A stretch of DNA of 55,721 nt, from contig NZ_JACDCW010000015.1 in NCBI RefSeq assembly GCF_013817345.1, positions 1 through 55,721 of the forward strand, given 5' to 3'. The stretch is from Methylibium sp. (GTDB lineage Bacteria; Pseudomonadota; Gammaproteobacteria; Burkholderiales; Burkholderiaceae_C). A program made the translations under genes and the position numbers. This document shows positions 44,560 through 51,106 of the stretch, piece after piece. The notes beneath the pieces were generated by a model. It did not search any database, was not told where the DNA came from, and saw only the letters and a program-made list of their open reading frames with translations. Each line of letters begins with the position of its first letter. Within the stretch, counting starts at the first letter, position 1.

Positions 44560-44618
44560 CGAGGCCTGCACCGATGAGACAAGCAGTGAGCGAGGCGTGC
44601 TAGCTCACCGCCTTGCTC

Positions 44619-45005
44619 TTACTGCTTCGGTGTATTCGGCGAGCCGCCCGCCGGCCGTCTCAGGCCGGTGCGGTTGGAATCGTCCTCCTGAGCCGAGGCG
44701 CCACCCGTCTGCAGGCCGGATTGCCCGCCCGGTTGCTGCTGCTTCCCGGCTTGGCCGCCTCGTCCGGCGGGGTTGTCTTGCTGCAGGTCCTGCTGACCTT
44801 GCCCACTCGTACCGCTGACGTCCTGCTGCCGGCTGCCGCTTTGCATGCCCTGCTTTTGCTGACCGCTCTGGCCGGTCTGGCTGTCGCCCTGCTGCATTGC
44901 GCCGGCCCGGCCGGCCTCGCCGCCTTCGCGCCCGGAGCCTTGTCCGGACTGGTCTTGCTGACCGCTTTGCGGGTTGGACGACGGGGTGTTCTTGGACTGG
45001 TTCAT
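44619..45005 (-). CDS. Small disordered Gln/Gly/Ser-rich protein
   Basis: The 128-residue protein starts at ATG 45005 behind a strong GGAGGT and is preceded by a sigma54-like promoter, so it is very likely real. The sequence is almost entirely Gln, Gly, Ser, Asp and Asn with no hydrophobic core, for example GQQDQSGQGS and RGGQAGKQQQ. It should be intrinsically disordered, like hydrophilins or plant LEA proteins that accumulate under desiccation. No domain is recognised; the stress role is inferred from composition and context. Confidence 0.82.
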   Translation of the reverse strand: MNQSKNTPSSNPQSGQQDQSGQGSGREGGEAGRAGAMQQGDSQTGQSGQQKQGMQSGSRQQDVSGTSGQGQQDLQQDNPAGRGGQAGKQQQPGGQSGLQTGGASAQEDDSNRTGLRRPAGGSPNTPKQ

Positions 45006-45063
45006 CGGGACCTCCTTTTGAAAGGTGAGCGTGCGAGCCGTTCAGCCGCACTGCAGCGAAAGT

Positions 45064-45080
45064 GGCAAGGTGCATACCCG
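45064..45080 (-). promoter_or_regulatory. Sigma54 -24/-12 promoter for the Gln-rich protein
   Basis: On the minus strand CGGGTATGCACCTTGCC has exact GG-N10-GC spacing and a perfect TTGCC -12 half; the -24 half is GGTAT. The leader would be about 48 bases, ending in the strong GGAGGT site. Confidence 0.6.
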
Positions 45081-45205
45081 ACACCGGGCGCGCGGCGTGC
45101 TTGGCTGTGCGCATTGCCGATGGCGAAAAGCATCCGAACATGGCTTCACCGAACTCCGCGCGCTGCAGCTCGTCCATTCCCGGGCAATCATGCCGGCGCA
45201 GCTTC

Positions 45206-46072
45206 ATGCGGCCTATGTGGAAGCGGGCTGAAGCGCTGGCGGTCGCCGCCTTGTGCTTCGGCGCCGGCGTCTCCGCCGCGGCGGCGCAAGCTCAGGATGC
45301 AGGCGCGCTGGTCGGCCTCATCAATGCCCATCGCAGTTCGCCGCAGGACTGCGAAGGCCAGCGCACCGCCATGGCCGGACCGCTGGCTCCCGCACCCGTG
45401 CTGGCCAGCGTGCCCGCGAGCGCGGGGGCCGAGTTGCAGGATGCGTTGAAAGCGGCGGGGTATGCCGCGTCCCGGTCGGTGCTGATCACGCTGGCCGGGC
45501 CGGGCGATGCGCAGGCGGCCATGAGGCTGCTCGAGCAGCGCTACTGCAGCGTCTTGTCGAGCCCGCTGTATTCGGAGATCGGGGTTGCGCGCGAGGGCCC
45601 GCGCTGGCGCGTCGTGCTCGCGCAGCCGGTCTTGTCGCCGGATCTGGGTGACTGGCGAGCGGCAGGACGGCGCATCCTCGAACTCGTCAACGACGCGCGT
45701 GCCGAGCCGCGGGTCTGCGGGGATGAGCGCTTCGAGGCGGCGGCGCCCGTGCAATGGAACGCGGAGCTCGCGGCGGCATCGTTGGCCCACAGCCGCGACA
45801 TGGCCAGCCGCAATTATTTCGCGCACGAAGGCCAGGGCGGCACGCAGGTCGGCGACCGGGCCCGGCGTGAAGGCTATGGCTGGCGCGCCGTCGGCGAAAA
45901 CATCGCTGCCGGGCAGGGGTCGCCCGGGCAGGTGATGGCCAGCTGGCTTGCGAGCCCGGGCCACTGCAGCAACATCATGAGCGGCCGTTTTACCGAGATG
46001 GGCGCCGCGTATGCCGTCGAGCCGGCCAGCGCCGCGACCATCTACTGGACGCAGGCGTTCGGGGCGAGATAG
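45206..46072 (+). CDS. Secreted CAP/SCP-domain protein
   Basis: The 288-residue protein has a signal peptide (AEALAVAALCFGAGVSAAAAQA) and a C-terminal CAP domain (about 165-288) with AAASLAHSRDMASRNYFAHEG, VGENIAAGQGSP and WLASPGHCSNIMSGRFTEMGAAYA. The His and Glu residues of the CAP cavity are present. The N-terminal half (about 30-150) is a second, Cys-containing region that looks like a degenerate CAP-like fold. Function of bacterial CAP proteins is unknown; several are extracellular. Start at ATG 45206 was chosen to begin at the signal peptide; ATG 45215 is an alternative. Confidence 0.88.
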   Translation: MRPMWKRAEALAVAALCFGAGVSAAAAQAQDAGALVGLINAHRSSPQDCEGQRTAMAGPLAPAPVLASVPASAGAELQDALKAAGYAASRSVLITLAGPGDAQAAMRLLEQRYCSVLSSPLYSEIGVAREGPRWRVVLAQPVLSPDLGDWRAAGRRILELVNDARAEPRVCGDERFEAAAPVQWNAELAAASLAHSRDMASRNYFAHEGQGGTQVGDRARREGYGWRAVGENIAAGQGSPGQVMASWLASPGHCSNIMSGRFTEMGAAYAVEPASAATIYWTQAFGAR

Positions 46073-46077
46073 CGCGC

Positions 46078-46093
46078 CGGCATATCGCTTGCC
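46078..46093 (+). promoter_or_regulatory. Sigma54 -24/-12 promoter for the acidic protein
   Basis: CGGCATATCGCTTGCC has exact GG-N10-GC spacing and a TTGCC -12 half, with GGCAT at -24. The leader to the ATG at 46156 would be about 52 bases. Confidence 0.7.
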
Positions 46094-46155
46094 GCAAGGG
46101 GTTCGCCGGGGCGAGCAACGTCCGCAGCCGGGACCACTCACAAGGAGCAGTTCAC

Positions 46156-46644
46156 ATGGCCACCAGCAGCCTGCTCGGCACCACCCGGGCCCCTTCCACA
46201 CCCCGCGGCCACGACGCGGCCGACCTCGGCCCCAGCGACACCTCCGACAGCGGCAGCGATGTGGCCGGCCTCGGCGATCTGGACGAGGGCGATCCCGGCG
46301 TGCCCGTCGATGTAGCAACCGATCCGGACAGCCGGCGTTCGGACACCGTGGCCGATGCGTTCTCGCCTGGCGCCGACAGCGATCACACAGGCACAGGCGA
46401 GCGGCGCAGTGCGGCGGGCGATGCCGGCCGGCGCGAGGCGGCCGACATCGCGCCCGACAGCATCGTCAGCGATCCGGGTGGCATGACCGGGGAGAGCAGT
46501 GCGCACGAAGACCTGCTCGCCGACGGCAGCGCCCGTCGCGGCGAGGGCGATGACCTGGATCTTCTGGCGGCGGATGCGCAAGACGAAGACGAGGACGGCG
46601 TGGACGATGCGGAGGACGAGGATTCCGGCCGGCTCTCGCCCTAG
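46156..46644 (+). CDS. Highly acidic disordered protein
   Basis: The 162-residue protein starts behind AAGGAG. It is rich in Asp, Glu, Gly, Ser and Ala and nearly free of aromatic residues; the end is a run of DEDEDGVDDAEDEDSG. No signal peptide or membrane helix is seen. Its composition suggests disorder and possibly cation or water binding, as in stress-protectant proteins. I know no named family. Its sigma54-like promoter and its place beside other small stress proteins suggest co-regulation. Confidence 0.85.
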   Translation: MATSSLLGTTRAPSTPRGHDAADLGPSDTSDSGSDVAGLGDLDEGDPGVPVDVATDPDSRRSDTVADAFSPGADSDHTGTGERRSAAGDAGRREAADIAPDSIVSDPGGMTGESSAHEDLLADGSARRGEGDDLDLLAADAQDEDEDGVDDAEDEDSGRLSP

Positions 46645-46730
46645 CGCAAAGGCGTGACAAGCGCCGTCGCGCTGCCGATGCCGCTCGACGCGCCGGTGGT
46701 CACGACGACCCGTTTGCCGAAATCTTCATC
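46645..46730 (-). pseudogene. Fragment of a short-chain dehydrogenase N-terminus
   Basis: On the minus strand the translation DFGKRVVVTTGASSGIGSATAL is the cofactor-binding start of an SDR enzyme (TGASSGIG). After about 28 residues it meets a stop at 46641-46643, and no further SDR sequence follows. No start codon with a ribosome-binding site is visible. It looks like a gene remnant. Confidence 0.6.
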
Positions 46731-46929
46731 GGGTGCGGCTTGGTCCAGTGATCGAGATAAGGCGAGCCGGGCGCTCGGCGCGCCCCGGCGATTCCATTGC
46801 GTTGAGAGCGAGCTCGGTGGCCGTGCCCAGCACCAGGTGAGCCACCAGACCGCGCGCGTGCGCCTGCCACGGGTATGCCTTCGACTTGGCCGAAAGGCCC
46901 GCGACCGCGTCGATGATCTCGTCTTGTGC
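46726..46929 (-). pseudogene. Gene remnant in frame behind the hybrid kinase stop
   Basis: Reading on after the kinase TGA gives a 67-residue frame containing SKAYPWQAHARGLVAHLVL and LGTATELALNAMESP, with good coding-like codon use and a membrane-helix-like middle, then a second stop. It has no start of its own. It may be the C-terminal relic of a small membrane protein truncated by the rearrangement that also left the SDR fragment. Identity unknown. Confidence 0.45.
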
Positions 46930-49914
46930 TCAGCCGTGCACCAGCAACTTGCGCAAGGCCTCCGCATCCACCGGCTTGACCAGGTGCGCGTCGAACCCGG
47001 CCTTCAGCGCCTGCTCCACGTCGCTGCCCTGGCCGTAGCCCGACACGGCGATCATCTGTCCGGCGTAACCGCCAGCGCGGCTGCGCAGGGCGACTTCGAA
47101 GCCGGTCAGTCGGGGCAGGCCGATGTCGACGATGGCGACGTCGGGCCTTTCGTCGAGCACCACCGCCAGGCCTTGCTCGCCGTCGCGCGCAGTGGAGATG
47201 GTGTGACCGTCGAGCTCGAGCAGACCGCGCAGTGCTTCGAGCGCATCCTCGTTGTCTTCCACCACCACGATGCGACGCCGCCGCGAGGGTGGCAGCGCAG
47301 CACTCGGGGCGGCTCGCACGGGCGCGGCGATGCCCGGCAGGCGAACGCGGAACACGCTGCCGTCGGGCGAGCTTTCCGCTTCGATGCGGCCTTCGTGTAG
47401 TTCGACCAACCGGCGCACGAGCGTCAGGCCCACGCCGAGCCCGCCTGCGCGGCGGTCGAGCGAACGTTCGCCCTGCACGAACAGGTCGAAGATGCGCGGC
47501 AACAGCTCCGCCGGAATGCCGACGCCGGTGTCGCGCACTTCGAGCAGCGCCACGTCGCCTTCGACCCGCACGCCGACCTCGATGCGCCCGCCGGTGGGCG
47601 TGTACTTCGCAGCGTTGGTGAGCAGGTTGCTGATCACCTGCTCGATGCGCGTGGCATCGGCGAGCGTCCAGGCCTCCTGCAGGTCGAGCTGCAGATCGTG
47701 CTTCTCGAAAACGCCGCTCATCTGCAGCGTGGCGACCTGCCTTTGCACCAGCGTGCACAGGTCCATGGCGTGTTTGGACAGCAGGATCTTGCCGGAGATG
47801 ACGCGCCCCACGTCGAGCAGATCGTCGAGCAGGCGGGCCAGGTGGCGGGTCTGGCGCTCGATGATGTTGCGCGCGTTCACGCCCACCTCGCTGCCCGCGT
47901 CCACGCGGTTGAGCAGTTCGACCGCCGAGCCGATGGCGCTCATCGGGTTGCGCAGTTCATGGCCGAGCATGGCGAGGAATTCGTCTTTCGCGCGGCTGGC
48001 CTGCTCGGCCAGCAGGCGCGCGGCGCGCTCGCTCTCGATGAGCAGCGCCCGCTCGCGCTCGGCGTCCTTCTGGTCGGTCATGTCCACGCTCACGCCGACC
48101 ATCTGTTCGGGCCGGCCGCGGCTGTCGTAGCTCATCAGCAGGCGGCTCGACAGCCAGCGCAAATGGCCGCCGGGCAGCGCGACGCGGAATTCGACCGTCT
48201 CGTTCTCCTGCTTCGCGGCGAGCATCGCGCGCAGCGTGTCCTGCACCGGGCCGCGGTCTTCGGCGTCGATGCGCTGCACCCAGTCGCCCAGGCTGCTTTC
48301 GAAAGGCGGCGTCTTGTCCAGGCCGAACAGCATCGCCTGCCCGGGCGTCCAGGCCAGGGCGTCGCGTTCGAACTCGTAGTGGAAGAAGCCGACATGGCCC
48401 GCTTCCTGGGCCAGATCGACCAGGCGCTGGCTCTCGCGCAGGCGCCGGTCGGCTTCCATCAGGCGCGCCTCGGCGCGCATGCGCTCGGTGATGTCGACCA
48501 CCGCTCCGATGGCGCCGCGTGGGCGTCCCTGGGCATCGAGCAGCGGCAAGGCGTGCGCGATCACGAACCGGGGCTCGGCCCCTTCGATGCGGATCTCGAG
48601 TTCGCAGTCGCTGATCGTGCTGCCTTCGGCGGCCGCCACCTGCAGTGGCTGCTCGGCGTGGCCGAGCAGGCGGCCTTGCTGCAGCACCTGCACCGCGGCG
48701 GCCTGCGGCGCCGTCGAGTCGCCGAACAGCCGGCTCATCGCGGCGTTGTGAAGCACCACGCGGCATTGCGGGTCCTGCGCGAAGGCCAGCCCGACGGGGC
48801 TGCTCTCGAACAAGGTCTCGAACTCGTCGGCCTTGGCGCGCAGCCGGTCGCGGGCCAGAGCGTCCTGCGCCTTCGCGAACAGCAGCGAATCGCGCAGCTG
48901 CGCGATCTCGCGCACGGCAATCGGCTCGAAAGGCGTTGCCGCGCCATGGCTGACCAGCCGGTGCAGCGGCCGTGTCATGCGCCGCGCCAGGAGCAAGGCC
49001 AGCCCGATGCCCAGCATCAGGCAGACCAGGGCGATGGCGATGGCCGTGTTCAGCGCCTCGCGGTGAGTGCGGTCGAGCGGCTCGGCGCGCACGGCGACGC
49101 TCACTCCCCAGCGCGCGAGCTGCACCTGGCGCCAGGCGGCATAGGCTTCGCCGCCGTTCAGCATGGCCACGCGCTTCACCCCGGAGAGCTTGCTGCGCAT
49201 GGTGGCCGCCGTGCCGGCCGGCAGCGGCTTGCCGACGCTGGTGCTCGGCGAGAGCGTGCGGGCGATCAGCCGGTTGTTGCGGTCGAACAGGTTGGTGAAG
49301 CTGCCGACCGTGCCGCTGCCGGTTTCGATGAGTTGCTGCCAGACCGCCGCGTCGATCCACGCGCCGAGCACGTAGCGGGGTGCGCCGTTCACCAGGACCG
49401 GCACTTCGATGGCGGTTGCATTGGCGCCCGGGAAGCGCCCGGTCACGAGGTTGGAGATCTGAGCTTCGCGGGCTTGCAGCACGCGCTCCAGGCCAAGCGG
49501 GTCGGCTTGGCGTTGGTCCGGGCGCAGGGCCGGCTCTCGCGTATCGAACAGAAGGGCGCCCTCGCGGTCGATGAGGTAGATGCTCATCCAGCCCGGCCGC
49601 TGCTGCGGATGCGTGGCAACGGTGCGCTGGAACTGCGCCACGTCGCCGCGTTGCAGGGCGTCGGAATGACCGAGGCTCTCCAGCGCATCGACCGATGCGG
49701 CGAGCTCGCGCTCGACAGCGTCGGCCACCGAGTGCGCCGCGAGCTTCAGTTCGTCGTTGACGCGCTCCTGCGCTGTGTGCGCCGTCTTGGCGAGCTGCCA
49801 GGCCATCAGTCCGGTGATCGGCAGCGTGGCGAGCAGAACCACCGCCACGAGCCAGATGCCGAGCGATGCGGTGGGCCAGCGGAGTTTGAATCGGTCGGGC
49901 CGTGGGAACGTCAT
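46930..49914 (-). CDS. Membrane hybrid kinase (Cache, two PAS, HisKA, HATPase, REC)
   Basis: The 994-residue protein starts at ATG 49914, directly before the first membrane helix (ASLGIWLVAVVLLATLPI). A large periplasmic region (about 50-290) fits a double Cache sensor, followed by a second helix (IAIALVCLMLGIGLALLLA). Then come two PAS domains (about 375-500 and 515-635), HisKA with GHELRNPMSA (His about 653), a GHKL ATPase (DTGVGIPAE, GGLGVGLTL) and a receiver (about 870-985: VVEDNED, VDIGLPRLTG, VKPVD). It closely resembles the kinase at 51107-53788 and may be its paralogue. A GG-N10-GC element ends right before its start codon. Confidence 0.93.
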   Translation of the reverse strand: MTFPRPDRFKLRWPTASLGIWLVAVVLLATLPITGLMAWQLAKTAHTAQERVNDELKLAAHSVADAVERELAASVDALESLGHSDALQRGDVAQFQRTVATHPQQRPGWMSIYLIDREGALLFDTREPALRPDQRQADPLGLERVLQAREAQISNLVTGRFPGANATAIEVPVLVNGAPRYVLGAWIDAAVWQQLIETGSGTVGSFTNLFDRNNRLIARTLSPSTSVGKPLPAGTAATMRSKLSGVKRVAMLNGGEAYAAWRQVQLARWGVSVAVRAEPLDRTHREALNTAIAIALVCLMLGIGLALLLARRMTRPLHRLVSHGAATPFEPIAVREIAQLRDSLLFAKAQDALARDRLRAKADEFETLFESSPVGLAFAQDPQCRVVLHNAAMSRLFGDSTAPQAAAVQVLQQGRLLGHAEQPLQVAAAEGSTISDCELEIRIEGAEPRFVIAHALPLLDAQGRPRGAIGAVVDITERMRAEARLMEADRRLRESQRLVDLAQEAGHVGFFHYEFERDALAWTPGQAMLFGLDKTPPFESSLGDWVQRIDAEDRGPVQDTLRAMLAAKQENETVEFRVALPGGHLRWLSSRLLMSYDSRGRPEQMVGVSVDMTDQKDAERERALLIESERAARLLAEQASRAKDEFLAMLGHELRNPMSAIGSAVELLNRVDAGSEVGVNARNIIERQTRHLARLLDDLLDVGRVISGKILLSKHAMDLCTLVQRQVATLQMSGVFEKHDLQLDLQEAWTLADATRIEQVISNLLTNAAKYTPTGGRIEVGVRVEGDVALLEVRDTGVGIPAELLPRIFDLFVQGERSLDRRAGGLGVGLTLVRRLVELHEGRIEAESSPDGSVFRVRLPGIAAPVRAAPSAALPPSRRRRIVVVEDNEDALEALRGLLELDGHTISTARDGEQGLAVVLDERPDVAIVDIGLPRLTGFEVALRSRAGGYAGQMIAVSGYGQGSDVEQALKAGFDAHLVKPVDAEALRKLLVHG

Positions 49915-49925
49915 GTCGGGCCATA

Positions 49926-49942
49926 GGCAAGAAAAGCACCCG
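49926..49942 (-). promoter_or_regulatory. Possible sigma54 promoter for the Cache-PAS kinase
   Basis: On the minus strand CGGGTGCTTTTCTTGCC has GG-N10-GC spacing and a perfect TTGCC half, with GGTGC at -24 (weak). The predicted transcription start coincides with the ATG at 49914. Confidence 0.4.
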
Positions 49943-50043
49943 AAGCTGGAAATGGGTGGCATGCCGAACCAGCCGAACCCACGCCTCGGTTCGCTGCTGC
50001 ACGCCGGCGCGGCGAAACCCGCAGCATCGGTGGGCTGACGTAC

Positions 50044-50059
50044 GGGAATGCAGATTGCT
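50044..50059 (+). promoter_or_regulatory. Sigma54 -24/-12 promoter for the PRC-barrel gene
   Basis: GGGAATGCAGATTGCT has exact GG-N10-GC spacing and TTGCT at -12, with GGAAT at -24. The transcript would start near 50070 and include the small 26-codon frame before the PRC-barrel gene. Confidence 0.55.
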
Positions 50060-50320
50060 GAGGCTTCTTGAAACGGTGCGGCGAGACGCGCGCCTTGTCA
50101 TCCTGGAGCTCTCCATGAATCCTTCGCCTGTCGACACAAGACCCGATCGAAGAGGGCCGGGCCGTGCTGCGCCGGCTTGCCGAGCGTGGCCGTGAGCCGC
50201 TTCGGCATCGCCCGACCACTGCTGGCGATGGCGATGGCGACCACATCGAGCCCGCAAACCGACCGCGCCCACGGTGCGGCGCGGTCGCCGCAGCGGCCCA
50301 ACGGCCCTGGTGAGCGTCTG

Positions 50321-50656
50321 ATGAGCGCAGGCACGCTGTGCGGCGACCGGGTCGTCAACCGCGGCGGCGAACTGCTCGGCACGGTGAGCGAACTGCTGCT
50401 CGACGTCGACCGCGGCTGCATCGCCTACGTGGTCATGGCCTATGGCGGTTTCATGGGCTTGGGCGAGCGCCTGTTCGCGCTGCCATGGAGCGCGCTCGAA
50501 CTGAACGTCGAACGCGGCTGGCTGATCCTCGACGCCGAGCGTTCGACTTTCGACACCGCCCCGGCCTTCGACAAGCAACACTGGCCCAGCACGCCCGATG
50601 CTCAGTGGCACCGTGACGTGCATCGCCACTACGGATCGATACCGTACTGGGATTGA
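50321..50656 (+). CDS. PRC-barrel domain protein
   Basis: The 111-residue protein starts at ATG 50321 behind GGTGAG, giving MSAGTLCGDRVVNRGGE, the usual beginning of this family. The family body is clear: GTVSELLLDVDRGCIAYVVMAYGGF, GERLFALPWSAL, and the ending FDKQHWPSTPDA with HYGSIPYW. An ATG at 50228 would add 31 residues. PRC-barrels occur in photosynthetic reaction centres and RNA-processing proteins; small single-domain versions in proteobacteria are mostly stress-induced and of unknown role. The upstream sigma54-like element fits that. Confidence 0.9.
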   Translation: MSAGTLCGDRVVNRGGELLGTVSELLLDVDRGCIAYVVMAYGGFMGLGERLFALPWSALELNVERGWLILDAERSTFDTAPAFDKQHWPSTPDAQWHRDVHRHYGSIPYWD

Positions 50657-50775
50657 TGGGCGGGCGCCCGATGGCTACTGGGGGGCCTCACGCACCCGCC
50701 AGCGGTGTGTCGCGCCACCGACGCCGGCGCCCGGGCGTGCCATGCTGGAGCCCGCTCGAACTTCGGAAAGATTCC

Positions 50776-51093
50776 ATGCGCAATCGCAAACTCGCCATCA
50801 CCATGGCGCTGGGCGCCCTGGCCGCCGGCTGCTACGCCGGCTTTCGCCGCTCGCAGGCGCTCTCGTCGCGCCCGGCCGCCAAACCCGAACACTTGCAGAC
50901 TTGGGAAGGCGAGGGCGGCGGCGTGCCGGTCGATGCCCACCACATCGCCTCGCAGGTAGAGCCGCAGGAGCGGCCCGGCTATCGCGAAGACACGGCGCCT
51001 GGCCCCGCAGACGGCAGCCCGGCGAGCCTGCGCGACAGCAGCACGGCCACGGCGCTCGGCGATGCGGCCTCCCGCAACAGCGCATTGCGCTGA
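50776..51093 (+). CDS. Small lipoprotein-like hypothetical protein
   Basis: The 105-residue protein starts at ATG 50776 behind GGAAAG. The N-terminus KLAITMALGALAAGCYAGF is a signal with a possible lipobox (LAAGC) or a single membrane anchor. The remainder is polar and Pro/Ser/Asp-rich with no recognisable domain. It lies 119 bases after the PRC-barrel gene on the same strand and may share its transcript. Codon use and the ribosome-binding site support a real gene; function unknown. Confidence 0.72.
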   Translation: MRNRKLAITMALGALAAGCYAGFRRSQALSSRPAAKPEHLQTWEGEGGGVPVDAHHIASQVEPQERPGYREDTAPGPADGSPASLRDSSTATALGDAASRNSALR

Positions 51094-51106
51094 TTCCCGA
51101 GCCGCT

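Larger units (their letters stand above)
49915..50320. other. Divergent intergenic region between the kinase and the PRC-barrel gene
   Basis: The region has sigma54-like elements for both directions (49926-49942 minus; 50044-50059 plus). A 26-codon frame at 50115-50195 with a good GGAG site may be a leader peptide. The remainder reads in frame into the PRC-barrel gene (an ATG at 50228 could extend that protein) but has no recognisable domain. Confidence 0.5.

Noticed and set aside
45100-45120. A sigma54-like sequence upstream of the CAP gene (GGCTGTGCGCATTGC)
   Set aside because: The spacing between GG and GC is 11 instead of 10, which sigma54 does not normally accept.
50115-50195. A 26-codon frame with a good ribosome-binding site before the PRC-barrel gene
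   Set aside because: Too short to support as a gene without conservation data; noted as a possible leader peptide.
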